From Bacteroidota bacterium (lineage in GTDB: Bacteria > Bacteroidota > Bacteroidia > Chitinophagales > UBA10324): a stretch of DNA of 33,095 nt. The notes under the pieces are model-generated. The model saw nothing but the letters and a program-made list of their open reading frames with translations. It was not told where the DNA came from and made no database searches. Positions 18,117 through 29,300 of the stretch are shown piece after piece (the first letter of the stretch is position 1; each line of letters begins with the position of its first letter). The DNA lies in the NCBI GenBank assembly GCA_014190535.1, contig BJGO01000005.1, positions 1-33,095 of the forward strand, in the 5' to 3' direction. The position numbers and the translations under genes are program-made.

Positions 18117-19133
18117 ATGGAAAAAGTTTTAATTCCACAACAAACAATTCAAGCACTAACCACTCTGGGGGAGCAGTTAAGCATCCGGCTTCATCAGGGT
18201 GAGCTGGATCAGGTACTCCATGAGGCTTACCTGGCCAATAACTTTTTCACACGCGAGTTCACTTCCTATGCGCTCAAACAAATTCTTACCCATTTTCTGG
18301 ATAAACAAAAACTGCAACGTTTTGCGGCAGGCTATAGCCCGGTGCAAACGCCGGGAACCATAGCCATCATTATGGCGGGCAATATTCCGCTCGCCGGATT
18401 TCACGACTGGCTCTGCGTGATGCTGGCAGGGCATCTTGCCTTAGTTAAGTGTTCATCCAAAGATGTTGTATTGTTTCGGTATATCATCGAATGCCTGAAA
18501 CAAACCGACTCTGACCTTGCCAGCCGCACACTGTTTTCAGAACGGCTAAATGACTTCGATGCCATCATAGCAACCGGAAGTGCAAATACCAATCGCTACT
18601 TCGACTACTATTTCAGTAAATATCCGCACATCTTCCGATCGAACCGAAGCGCTGTGGCTATTATCACCGGCAACGAAAGCGATGACGAGCTTCGAGCACT
18701 TGGCACCGATATCTTTATGTACTTCGGTCTCGGATGCCGCTCGGTGTCTAAGGTGTTTGTGCCCGAAGCATACGATGTATCTAATTTACTGCATTATATG
18801 GAGCCGTTTGCTCATCTGGCGCAACACACCAAGTACATGAATAACTACGACTACAACCGAACCATACTGCTGATGAACAAGGTACCACATTGGGCTAATA
18901 ACGTGGTCTGCTTAACAGAAAGTGCATCCGTACATTCATCCATTGCCGTACTGCACTACGAATATTACAAAGATGCCGAACAACTTCACGAACGGCTCCG
19001 CCGGGATGCGCATCAAATACAAACTATCGTCGGTAAAGAACACACCCCATTCGGCGGTGCCCAGCAACCGGCACTGGATGTATTTGCTGACCATATGGAT
19101 ACCATGCAATTTCTGTGTACACTGTCACAATAA
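18117..19133 (+). CDS. Acyl-CoA reductase (LuxC superfamily)
   Basis: TPGTIAIIMAGNIPLAGFHDWLCVMLAGHLALVKCSSKD; FRSNRSAVAIITGNESDDELRALGTDIFMYFGLGCRSVSKVFVP; divergent from ferredoxin. Confidence 0.85.
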   Translation: MEKVLIPQQTIQALTTLGEQLSIRLHQGELDQVLHEAYLANNFFTREFTSYALKQILTHFLDKQKLQRFAAGYSPVQTPGTIAIIMAGNIPLAGFHDWLCVMLAGHLALVKCSSKDVVLFRYIIECLKQTDSDLASRTLFSERLNDFDAIIATGSANTNRYFDYYFSKYPHIFRSNRSAVAIITGNESDDELRALGTDIFMYFGLGCRSVSKVFVPEAYDVSNLLHYMEPFAHLAQHTKYMNNYDYNRTILLMNKVPHWANNVVCLTESASVHSSIAVLHYEYYKDAEQLHERLRRDAHQIQTIVGKEHTPFGGAQQPALDVFADHMDTMQFLCTLSQ

Positions 19134-19195
19134 ATCATCGCGGGCTTGTACGTGCGCATGTGATTGAACACGGCATACAAACGATCTAAAATAAA

Positions 19196-19228
19196 GAGCC
19201 CCCCGAACGATTTCTCGTCGGAGGGCTC
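19196..19228 (-). terminator. Intrinsic terminator after the ~2258-aa GEVED protein gene
   Basis: Minus strand GAGCCCTCCGACGAGAAATCGTTCGGGGGGCTC followed by TTTATTTTAG. Confidence 0.75.
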
Positions 19229-19271
19229 GGGTGATGCACTGTAATTCAGCACATCACATTTTTACATGTTA

Positions 19272-22200
19272 TTAGTCTCTGTTTAATACCAGACGGTTCA
19301 CATATACGTTGGTTCCAACGTGTACACGAACAAAGTAAACACCTGATGCTACCGCGTTATCCAGTTGTATGCCTTCGATAAGATTACCGCCCGACATATT
19401 GCTGATTTGTGTCACCAGTGACTGACCCAGGGCATTCATCACTTCGATGCGTACTTCCTGATCACTTAAGTCACTGCTGTTTATGGCAACAGAGAAATTA
19501 CCGGTTGATGGATTCGGGAACACATTGATGCCTTCACCCTGCGGGCTAACGGATTCAACGATTTCACCGGCCTCATCTTCACGGCAACCGGGACCACCGG
19601 TAGTGAAGGTTACGATAGGCGAAGCCGGAGACAGGTAACCGTTACACGATACAGACTGCGCAAAAATATTGTACGCCGTATTTGGTGATAACCAGTTAAT
19701 CACTTTGAAATAGTTGGCACCAACAGGATAGGCATTGTATGCAGTCTCCGTGGTTTTCTTGATGTTAATAAAGTAACCCAATACACCAATACAGTTCGAC
19801 TCATTCCAGGAGAATGTACCGCCTAGGCAATTGATAGTGCTCATGATCGGATTAGAGATCGCTGAACAAGCCGGCTTAACTTCTACAAGCTGAACCGTAG
19901 CATTTGGCGATGCCACATTACCTGTGCACAATGAACGTACATATATTTCCCAGATACTTCCTGCAAGACTTGAACCGATACTTAAGTTTATACTTGGTGA
20001 TGATACACTGTACGAAACACCTGCTGTTTGTGTAGGGAATATACGACGGAAACGTACTTCGTAAGTACCCGTAGGTGATCCGCTTAATCCCGTAACACTC
20101 ATCTGATTAGGACAGTTGGAAACAGCCGTAAATGTTGGAATTGGACAGCTATTTACCGGGTTGAGGGTTACATAGGATATGCTACTTGGATCGCCCAGAG
20201 CCGTTGCATTGGAAGGACAATTGTTTACCGCTACATATACGGCAATCGTATTTCCTGCATACAGTGTAGAAGCTACTGCAGAGGTAAGCGTTTTGGTTGT
20301 ACCTGCCGTATCGATAAACGACCAGCCGGCACCTAACTGCATGTTTCTCCAGTAAACGCGGTATGTTGTAGCTCCCGCAACAGCATTCCAGTTTACTTTG
20401 AATCCGGGATTTCCTAAAGCATCCGTTGCATTTACCAGCGAGGTAATCGTTGGTTTAGCGCACAAGGTCTTAACACTCGAAACACCCGGGCTGGTACCGG
20501 AACACACCGGAGAAGCCAGCGTAACCGTTACATTCAGATTCGTGTTCGGTGTTAAACCGGTAATGGTATAGTTATTTGTTGTTACCGCCGCGGCAGAACC
20601 ACTGCCCGCTCCGGTCCAGTTTAGGTTGTACTGTCCGGAACCGAACGGTGACCAGGTTACGGTTGCCGTGGTTGAGGTTACACTGGTAAACGTAACAATC
20701 GGTGTAGCACTTACCGCCACCACTGCTGTGGTCGATGATACGCTGAAGCAGTTATTCGCTATGGAGATGCAACGGTAATATTTTAAGCTGTTCCCATTGC
20801 CCGCTGTGGTCAGATAGGTATTCGCCGTGGCTCCGGCAATATCCGTAAAGCTGATATTATCGGTTGAAATCTGCCACTGGAAGAACCCTACGCCACCCAC
20901 ATTGGTGAGTAAACGTGTACCGCCGGTACAGATTACTGATGAAGCCGGTGTTACGTTACCCCCCTTAGGCAGTGACGCTACCGGTACAATGGCATTGGCC
21001 GCACACGAAGTGCCCGATAATTGTCCGGTTACCGTATAGAATACCACATCACCGCCTGTAGTGGCTACTACTGCCGATCCGCTGGTTTGACTCAATCCGG
21101 TAGCAGGTACCCACGTATAGGTGCCGGTACCGCCTGAAGCCGTGAGCGTATTGGTAATACCCGTACACACAGCATTGGGTGGCGTAACGGTTAAGGACGG
21201 CAACGGCATCAGGAATATCGTGTACTCTTCCAGTTCACCTCTGCGGTACGTATTCATCGTAGAGGCATTCTTGTTCCAGCAGGTAATGGAGTTTATGGCC
21301 GAGGTACTGTCCACACACATCACGCGCATTGTTGCCTCTCCCGTAATGTTATCATCCGGATCAACCGATGAACACGGTATGGTAATGTTAAAGGTATGTA
21401 CCTGTGCGGCTGAACTGGATTTGTATAATAATTCTGTAGTGCTGAATTCGCCATCAACATCGGAGTCGAGCCATACTGCAACCTGCAGGGGCTTGTTCAC
21501 CGCATTCTGATTCATATTGACTACCATCTGATACGTTTTACCGCGGTTCAGTGGTGTAGATATGCTTCTGAAATCCTGATAGCCTACCGGCTTGTTGATG
21601 GTGAGCGACGGATTGTTTAATAAAATGGTTGCCCCATCGTTGATTCGTACATTGCTGATGACATCGTTGTTATCAAATGTATTGGTTGTTGTACCAAAGC
21701 TTGATGCACAACGTAATTTCACCAGAGCCACATTACTGTATGCTACCGGACATCCGCCATTTTTGTAAACACCACGCACATATAGGTATGGTGAGCTGGG
21801 GTTAACATTAATAATTGCTTTGTTAGGATACGTAATATAAGTCCCCAGTGAGGTGGTAAAGTTGTCGGCTGAATATTCCCATCCAAGACGAGTTCCAACA
21901 CCCGGATCTTCCGTGATATCAATTTCACCGTTTACAGCCTGCTCGGTTGGTAATATGGTGGTAATGGTTCCCGGCAGTGTTGCGTTCAAACAACTGCTGG
22001 CCTCCACCTCAATATTATAATCTTCCGATTCGCCGTTTACATAATTTAAACCGGTGCTCAAACATGCATCGAGGGCATTAGTCGTATTAGAAGCACGAAC
22101 GCGCATACGCACTAAACCTAAGTTTGCTGTGGCCGGAACATTTATAAGGAAGTACACCGGCTGACTGTTTGATGTAGCCTGCATACCTACCTGTTCTCCG

Positions 22201-25200
22201 GCATCGTTAAAGTCGTTGTCGCCATTCCAGTCGATCCAGGCGCCGATGTTATGCGTGCCGGGATTGGTTCCGGGAACAACTTTTAACCAATATGGCGCGC
22301 CCTGCTGTACGATTCCTTCGGTTACCGTAGTAAAATACTGATAGAAAGGTGCTGTGGTATTGGCTCCTGAGGTATTGGATAAACCACTGTTTTCCAATTC
22401 TACACTGCTAATGAAATAGCCGTTGCTCGTACCGGTGGTAAACGATGGCTGACAACCGCAGAAAACAGAACTTACATTAAGCGTGGAAGAATAGTCGAAA
22501 AGACCGGAGTTCACGCAGGTGATCCGTCGTCTGTATTGTGAGGTTGGTGTACCGGGAGGTATGTTTACATTTAAGGTCAGAAAGGTTGCACCAAGAACAT
22601 TGGTCCATCCTGAACCGGTATTGCGCTCCCACTGATAGCTCAGCCCTGTTTGGCCGGCAGATGCTCCGGTTACAGAAAGTACAAAGGGGGTTCCCTGACA
22701 TGGATTGGGAATGGAGCTGACTGTAGTACCTCCGGTTGGTGTGCCGGAACAAACCGGAAGCACACTGATCTGAATACCGTAGTCTTCGGTTTCGCCGAAA
22801 TACACCGCCGAACACGCATCGGTCCAGGGATTCGATGGCAGAGGAATACCCTGACACGGATCCGCTATGCGAACACGCATACGGGTATAAGGTGCCGGTG
22901 CGGTACCTGCCGGTATCGTTACATTAATGATACGGATATTGTTTGCCGGACCTGTGCCTGCGGGAATACCGCAATATGAAGTAAACTGTACCTGACCCAT
23001 CCATTCTCCCGGATCATCAAAGTCGGCATCGGTATTTAAATCTACCCAAACCGATGCACGCTCGCCGGTGTAAGGGCCACATTGAATTTCTACCGGATAC
23101 GTGGTGCCAATATTTAATATGCTTACCGGTGCGGTTGGCGTTCCGGTATTGGAATAACGGAACTGATCGGATGTTGAGGTACGGGTATACCCGTTGAAAC
23201 TCACGCGATCGATACGGTCGGCCGAGTTATCGGTCATAACCGGTGTGCAATAACAATTTACGAAGCTGGGATTACCCAATACCGTAATGGGCGTGGAGTA
23301 TGCCTCCTGACCGCTGATCGTACACGTGGTGCGGCGACGGAACTGATACGTTCCACCAAGTGGCACGCCGCTATAGGTTGCATTAACCAAGGTAGCTCCC
23401 GGCATGTCGTTCCAGGTAATACCCGCATCGGCACTCATTTCCCACTGGAAGCTGATGCTACCATTGTTCGGGAACGTTTGTGTAGATAAGTAAATAATCG
23501 AGGACGGACACACATAGTTGGTGCTACCGAACGATGTAGAAGGTAATAGCTGAGCAGGAGTGATGATGTATGTACCCGTACCGCCTGTACCGGTGCCCAG
23601 CGCTGTAACGGTTGTTCCAAAAGCCACATTAGGTCCATCGAGGAACATACCCAATGCAACCTGACCCGATGTGATACCGGATACCGTTAATACAGAGCCC
23701 GCGCCGGTGATTGAGGTGCTGGCAAAGGCATGAGGTGCACTTAAGGTGTACACGCCGGCCTGTCCCGGAGTGCCGGATACCTGAGCAATAATTGCTGTTC
23801 CGGGCGCAATACCGGGGCCTGAAATGGTGCCCGGTGTATTTATATTTATTGGCCCGTTGGTTAATGCCGTTACCGTTAACACGTTATTGGCACCGGCAAC
23901 GGTGATACTTGGCGTATTGTGTGAATTACTGATGGTATAGATACCGGTACTGCCCGCACCGCCACTCACCTGTGCGGTGATGGTGGTACCCGGCGTTATT
24001 CCGGCTCCGCTCAGGTTCATACCCACGGTAAGCGCTCCGGATGAAATAGCCGTAACACTCATCCGGTTACCGGAACCGCTAATCGTTGTGCTCGCCACTA
24101 ACTGAGTACTGCTGATGGTATAGGTGCCGGTGCCACCGGTGCCGGTGCCCAGTGCCGTGATGGTTGTGCCCGGTGCAATACCTGCGCCGGTAATCGACAT
24201 TCCAACCCCTATGTTATTATTTCCTGCTGATACCGCCGAAACCGTTAAACGGGTTCCGGAACCGGTAATTGTAGTACTTGCTATGGTTTGTGCATTGTTT
24301 ACCGTGTAGGTTCCGGTGCCACCGCTACCGGTGCCCAGTGCCGTAATGGCTGTACCGGCCGAAATGGCCCCACCGCTGAGCAGGGTACCCACGGCCAGCG
24401 GTGCTGAACCGCCGGTTACGGCTGTAATCGTTAATGTGGTTCCGGATATGGTTCCCGTATAGGTTCCGCCATTGATGGTTCCGGTAAAGGTAGCGCCGGT
24501 ATTAGCGGTAAATATGGCGCCGGCTCTTGCGGTAATGGATGGGCCGGTAATGGTTCCGGTAAAAGTTGTGGCCGAAAAGTCAAAACCGGTAGATGTACTG
24601 CCGGCTAAGGTATTACCCCCGCCGTCGGGTGCGCCCGAACAGGCTACCGATGGCGCTATGATCACTTTATAGTCTTCTACCTCTCCGTAATTATACTGCG
24701 CTGTACACGCCGGATTGGCAACCGTTAGGTTGCTCCAGGTATAACGTATTCTCATTTTGGTTGTGCCACTCAATGCTGTGGGCGGCACGTTTATAAGGCC
24801 GCAGAATTTATTGTAGGGAACCGTAGGCGTACCGCATTCGGTAAGCTGTACACGCTCCGATACATCAAATATGGCATTCTGATTATAGTCGATCCAAACC
24901 CACACCTGTACACCCGGGAAAGGCGAGGTGGTTTCTACAGTTATAGGAAAACTTCCGTTGAGCGATACGTTTGCCGCTGTACCGGAAAAGTAATCGGTAA
25001 AGCCGGCAAAACCACTTACATTATTGATGCCGGCAAAAATAACGCGGCTCATGGTTCCTACACCACCGGCTCCGGTATTTGTAGGCGCACAATAACAACT
25101 GGTAAAGGCTACCGGATTAACCGTAAGTGCCGTACTGGTTGCTGAGGCGCCGTTACCCACACACGAAACGATGACCCGATACTGAGTGGCTACACCCGTA

Positions 25201-26048
25201 TAGGCTATGGTTAAGCTGGTGGCATTGGTACCTTCGTTGGTCCAGCCGGCCGAGTTTATATTACGTTGCCACTGATAGGCAAAGGCACTACCCACCGATG
25301 CTCCGGTTAAGGTAAGCGCCACGTTGGAATTAATACAAGCCGTTGCCGGGCCGGTTACGGTACCGGCTACCGGGCCACCCATCGGGCAGGGCTGATTGGT
25401 GAAACGAATGGAAGGGCGTAGATTAAACACCACACCGCCCGTGCTACTGCACACGCCGGTAGTCGAGTTGTCGGCAAATTCGCGACGACCTACCGTAACA
25501 CCGATATTACTCTGACCAACGGTGGGGAAACTGGTGGTGCTCTGGAGCGTTGCCACATTCGTATTACTGTTAAAGCAGATTTCTACCACAATACCGTTAT
25601 TTACGGCCCGGTTAAACGTGCTTGAAAAAGATATCGTGTGCCAGCCGGTAGCCGAGGGGCCGTTGGCGCTATTGATGTTACCATTAAACACCAGCGTGGA
25701 GGCGCCCGTGACCCAGCCGCCGCTCAGGTTGGCTACCGTGGTATTGTACAGGCGTATGGTGTATCCGTTAAACGGATTTGTTGCACCATTCCATCCATTC
25801 AGGTTATCCACGAAAAACTGCATCGATGTAATGTTACCTGCCGGAACTCCTGCGGCATTCAGGTCTGCATTGGTGTAGAGGAACTGAACGCGTTGCGCTT
25901 CAGCCTCCAGGCAATACGGATTGGCACGGCCATTCAGGCTCGTGGTCCCTGTACCTATGGTCCAGGTTTGTGCCTTGAGGTTCGTAGCCAGTAATCCCAT
26001 AAGGATTATCAGGTACAATGAAATGAATCGGGTAACATGTAGTTTCAT
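19272..26048 (-). CDS. Giant secreted GEVED/Ig-like/FN3 multidomain protein with T9SS type A sorting domain (ORF extends to 26132; probable start M29)
   Basis: Signal peptide [27 protein letters not shown] then TWTIGTG; four GEVED-like modules ([36 protein letters not shown]) with DxNxDxDFxDxGE loops; C-terminal [11 protein letters not shown]...[11 protein letters not shown]...RLVLNRD. Confidence 0.92.
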   Translation of the reverse strand: MKLHVTRFISLYLIILMGLLATNLKAQTWTIGTGTTSLNGRANPYCLEAEAQRVQFLYTNADLNAAGVPAGNITSMQFFVDNLNGWNGATNPFNGYTIRLYNTTVANLSGGWVTGASTLVFNGNINSANGPSATGWHTISFSSTFNRAVNNGIVVEICFNSNTNVATLQSTTSFPTVGQSNIGVTVGRREFADNSTTGVCSSTGGVVFNLRPSIRFTNQPCPMGGPVAGTVTGPATACINSNVALTLTGASVGSAFAYQWQRNINSAGWTNEGTNATSLTIAYTGVATQYRVIVSCVGNGASATSTALTVNPVAFTSCYCAPTNTGAGGVGTMSRVIFAGINNVSGFAGFTDYFSGTAANVSLNGSFPITVETTSPFPGVQVWVWIDYNQNAIFDVSERVQLTECGTPTVPYNKFCGLINVPPTALSGTTKMRIRYTWSNLTVANPACTAQYNYGEVEDYKVIIAPSVACSGAPDGGGNTLAGSTSTGFDFSATTFTGTITGPSITARAGAIFTANTGATFTGTINGGTYTGTISGTTLTITAVTGGSAPLAVGTLLSGGAISAGTAITALGTGSGGTGTYTVNNAQTIASTTITGSGTRLTVSAVSAGNNNIGVGMSITGAGIAPGTTITALGTGTGGTGTYTISSTQLVASTTISGSGNRMSVTAISSGALTVGMNLSGAGITPGTTITAQVSGGAGSTGIYTISNSHNTPSITVAGANNVLTVTALTNGPININTPGTISGPGIAPGTAIIAQVSGTPGQAGVYTLSAPHAFASTSITGAGSVLTVSGITSGQVALGMFLDGPNVAFGTTVTALGTGTGGTGTYIITPAQLLPSTSFGSTNYVCPSSIIYLSTQTFPNNGSISFQWEMSADAGITWNDMPGATLVNATYSGVPLGGTYQFRRRTTCTISGQEAYSTPITVLGNPSFVNCYCTPVMTDNSADRIDRVSFNGYTRTSTSDQFRYSNTGTPTAPVSILNIGTTYPVEIQCGPYTGERASVWVDLNTDADFDDPGEWMGQVQFTSYCGIPAGTGPANNIRIINVTIPAGTAPAPYTRMRVRIADPCQGIPLPSNPWTDACSAVYFGETEDYGIQISVLPVCSGTPTGGTTVSSIPNPCQGTPFVLSVTGASAGQTGLSYQWERNTGSGWTNVLGATFLTLNVNIPPGTPTSQYRRRITCVNSGLFDYSSTLNVSSVFCGCQPSFTTGTSNGYFISSVELENSGLSNTSGANTTAPFYQYFTTVTEGIVQQGAPYWLKVVPGTNPGTHNIGAWIDWNGDNDFNDAGEQVGMQATSNSQPVYFLINVPATANLGLVRMRVRASNTTNALDACLSTGLNYVNGESEDYNIEVEASSCLNATLPGTITTILPTEQAVNGEIDITEDPGVGTRLGWEYSADNFTTSLGTYITYPNKAIINVNPSSPYLYVRGVYKNGGCPVAYSNVALVKLRCASSFGTTTNTFDNNDVISNVRINDGATILLNNPSLTINKPVGYQDFRSISTPLNRGKTYQMVVNMNQNAVNKPLQVAVWLDSDVDGEFSTTELLYKSSSAAQVHTFNITIPCSSVDPDDNITGEATMRVMCVDSTSAINSITCWNKNASTMNTYRRGELEEYTIFLMPLPSLTVTPPNAVCTGITNTLTASGGTGTYTWVPATGLSQTSGSAVVATTGGDVVFYTVTGQLSGTSCAANAIVPVASLPKGGNVTPASSVICTGGTRLLTNVGGVGFFQWQISTDNISFTDIAGATANTYLTTAGNGNSLKYYRCISIANNCFSVSSTTAVVAVSATPIVTFTSVTSTTATVTWSPFGSGQYNLNWTGAGSGSAAAVTTNNYTITGLTPNTNLNVTVTLASPVCSGTSPGVSSVKTLCAKPTITSLVNATDALGNPGFKVNWNAVAGATTYRVYWRNMQLGAGWSFIDTAGTTKTLTSAVASTLYAGNTIAVYVAVNNCPSNATALGDPSSISYVTLNPVNSCPIPTFTAVSNCPNQMSVTGLSGSPTGTYEVRFRRIFPTQTAGVSYSVSSPSINLSIGSSLAGSIWEIYVRSLCTGNVASPNATVQLVEVKPACSAISNPIMSTINCLGGTFSWNESNCIGVLGYFINIKKTTETAYNAYPVGANYFKVINWLSPNTAYNIFAQSVSCNGYLSPASPIVTFTTGGPGCREDEAGEIVESVSPQGEGINVFPNPSTGNFSVAINSSDLSDQEVRIEVMNALGQSLVTQISNMSGGNLIEGIQLDNAVASGVYFVRVHVGTNVYVNRLVLNRD
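23527..24449 (-). repeat. Five ~61-aa (~183-bp) Gly/Thr-rich tandem protein repeats inside the giant protein
   Basis: Units such as [62 protein letters not shown]; the [11 protein letters not shown] core recurs, with degenerate units in the middle. Confidence 0.9.
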
Positions 26049-26172
26049 ATAAAATGGATTTAATTGTTTTACTTTTTTGGACAATACAGGCACCCTATTA
26101 CTGAAAGAAAATGATTTTGTTGCGGCCTGCATGGGGTATATCTTGTTTGGTTTTACGGTTAATTACGAAAAG

Positions 26173-26207
26173 CAAAACTATGCTTGCCTTAAGGTGAATA
26201 TTCCAAA
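26173..26207 (-). promoter_or_regulatory. Candidate promoter of the ~2258-aa giant protein gene
   Basis: Minus strand TTTG-N23-TAGTTTTG upstream of the ORF; spacing is slightly longer than the usual ~19-21. Confidence 0.4.
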
Positions 26208-26301
26208 TATTAGATTACTGAGCTGTTAAATACGTTAATATGATGATAATGACCGATAACGTGATCTATTGAAAAGAGCGTTAGCAAGGTGCTAAAAAGA
26301 A

Positions 26302-26333
26302 AAATCCCCCGACCAGGTTGTGGCGGGGGATTT
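26302..26333 (-). terminator. Intrinsic terminator after the 1908-aa GEVED protein gene
   Basis: Minus strand AAATCCCCCG-CCACAACCTGGT-CGGGGGATTTTTCTTTTT. Confidence 0.8.
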
Positions 26334-26385
26334 CCCTGATTACCGATTACAACCCGGAGGCCGTAATGCGGTTAGTGATAAAAAA

Positions 26386-29300
26386 TTAGTCTCTGCTGAG
26401 TACCAGACGGTTCACATATACGTTCTTTCCAACGTGTACACGAACAAAATAAACGCCTGATGCTACGGAGTTATCCAGTTGTATGCCTTCGATGAGGTTA
26501 CCACCGGTCATATTGGTAATGTTAGTTACCATGATCTGACCAATAGCATTCATTACTTCGATGCGTACTTCCTGAGCACTTAAATCGTTGCTGTTAACCG
26601 ATACGGAGAAGTTTCCGTCCGTTGGATTCGGGAAGATGTTGATGCCTTCGCCGTGCGCATTAACCGCTTCAACAGTTTCAGCTTCTTCTTCACGACAACC
26701 AGGTCCACCGGTAGTGAACGTTAAGATTGACGATGCAGGAGAGATGTACCCATTGCACGATACAGAGCTAACATAAATGTTGTACGCTGTATTTGGTGTA
26801 AGGAAGTTGATCACACGGTATGTGTTTAAACCACCTGTTGGGTATGCACTGTAGGCTGTTGCTGTAGTCTTCTTAATGTACATATAGTAACCGGTAACGC
26901 CCACGCAAGTGGTTGGGTTCCAGCTAATTGTACCTCCAAAACAGTTGATAGCACTGATTAATGGGTTAGATAATGACGGACAAGCCGGCTTAACTTCCAC
27001 AATCTGTACAGGGCTGTTTTCAGAGAACGTAGGACCAGTACAAACCGACTGCACATATACTTCATATACAGAACCGGAGTTTTGTGAACCGATGCTGATA
27101 TTGAACGTAGGTGATGAAACCTGATAAGTTACAGACGATGTAAAGCTTGGGAAAATACGACGGAACGAAACACGGTAGTTACCCGTTGGTGAACCGCTTA
27201 ATCCGGTAATGCTTAACTGGTTAGGACAGTTTGAAACCGCAGTAAACGTTGGTGCAGAACATCCGCTCAATGGTGGTACTGCAATGTACTGGATGGTACT
27301 TACATCACCAAGTGCGGTTGGGTTAGAAGGACAGTTGTTCACGGCTACATAAACCGCCCACGTTGAGTTAGGCGCGGCATTAACCGGTAAGGTTTTAACG
27401 GTGCCTCCTGTAGTGTCCACAAATGCCCAGCCGGCGTTGCTGTTCATGTTACGGTAGTAAATACGGTAGCTGGTAGCACCTCCAACGGCAGTCCACGTAG
27501 CACGAAGCAATTTGTTGCTTGTAGTCGCCTGTGTAATTGCGGTTAAGCTCAGGCCTGTAGGTTTAGCACATAGTGTTTTGGTTGTGGCTGTACCGGGGCT
27601 TGTACCCACGCAGGTTGGTGTGTTTAAGGTAACGGTAACGTTCAGGTTGGTGTTTGGTGTTAAACCACTCAATGCAAAGTTATTGGTGGTTACCAAGGTC
27701 TGAGAGCCGGTACCGGCACCTGTCCAGGCAATGTTATACTGGCTTGGTCCAAATGGTGTCCAGGATACGAGCGCACTGGTTGAAGTTACGTTGGTAATGC
27801 TCACAATCGGTGTGGATGAAGGGCTAACTACAGCTGTAGTAGACGAGATGTCGAAACAGGCTGAAGACGATGCAATAACACGTACAAAAGTAGTGGCCGT
27901 GATGTTGGTTAAGTTGAATGTGTTGTTGGTAGCACCGACAACGTTAGTCCAGGGGCCTGTTGCACTTGACGCGGTTTGCCACTGCAGGTTACCTGCAGTG
28001 CCTGTAGCCGTAAACAATCTAGCCGTACCGCTACACACTACAGACGAAGCCGGAGTTGCATTACCACCTATAGGTAAAGTAGCCGCGGCAAAGGTCTGCT
28101 GAATGGCACATCCTGTACCTGCCTGCGTACCGGTAACGGTATAGAATTGCAGGGTAGGAATGTTGTTAACCGTAATGGTAGTGCCGGTAGTAGCACTGAT
28201 ACCGGTAGCAGGAGCCCAGGTATAGGTACCTGTTCCGCCGCTTACCGTAATCGAACCACCCGCAGGCACACACACCGCATTTGGAGGTGTTACCGTTAAG
28301 TTTCCAAGTGGTTGAATATCCACTGAATACTCTTCAATTTCACCATAACCCTGAGCAGTAGTTGTACATGCATTAGAGTCGATAGGTGTACCGCTGAATT
28401 TAGTCATTACACGTAACACAGCCGGGCCAATATAGTTATTAGCCGGGTTGGTGTTTGAACAAGGAACAGTAATGGTAAATGTTTGTGCGGTAGTTAAGGC
28501 TGTGGTTGAACGAGCGCACATTTCATTGTTTTGGAAAGTACCATCGCCATTGAAATCAATCCACGCGGCTACGTGTTCAGACCAATTGCCCTGAGGCGTA
28601 ACACGCAATTCGTATTGTTTACCACGCTCAATGTCGGCAGAAATGGTTTTAAAGTTCTGATAGCTATCCGGATCAACAGGATCAACGGTAGAGTTGTTGT
28701 CGAACAGGGTAGTTAAGGCCGGCAGGGTACGTAAACGAACATTGGTGATGTTATCGTTATCGTGAGCACCTTGGGTAATGTTTACGGCGCAATCCGTTTT
28801 TACAAAAGCTACGTTAGAGTTGGCAACCGGGCAACCTTCGTTCTGATAAACCGCACGTACATACGTAAACGGATTAGGGTTAACCAGTAAGTGAATAAAC
28901 GGAGCCGGGTTAGGATAAGCGGCAAAGCTTCCAGCAGGGGCTGTAGCAAAATCGTCGAAAGAGAATTCCCAACGGATAAGCGTACCATCACCACCGGAAA
29001 TGGTTGGCGTTACTACGTCGTTATTGGTGGTAAAGGTAGGAGTAACACCGCTTAAGTTACCGGCAACCGAACCACCTGCAGGGCAGTTTACCGGACCAAC
29101 CTGAATCTTGTAATCTTCCGTTTCACCATTCACATAGTTGGTACAAGGATCGAGGAATGCAAACGGATTGGCACCGCTCACGCGGATACGCATACGCGTA
29201 GTACCTAACGTAGCTCCTACAGGAACCTGGAAGAGAGCATTCACCACGCCACCGGCACCGGTACCACCGGGAGCCGTTGTAAAGGTAGGTGACATGAGGT

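Noticed and set aside
26281-26295. TTAGCA-AGG-TGCTAA inverted repeat
   Set aside because: 6-bp stem with a 3-nt loop; could arise by chance and is adjacent to a much stronger terminator.
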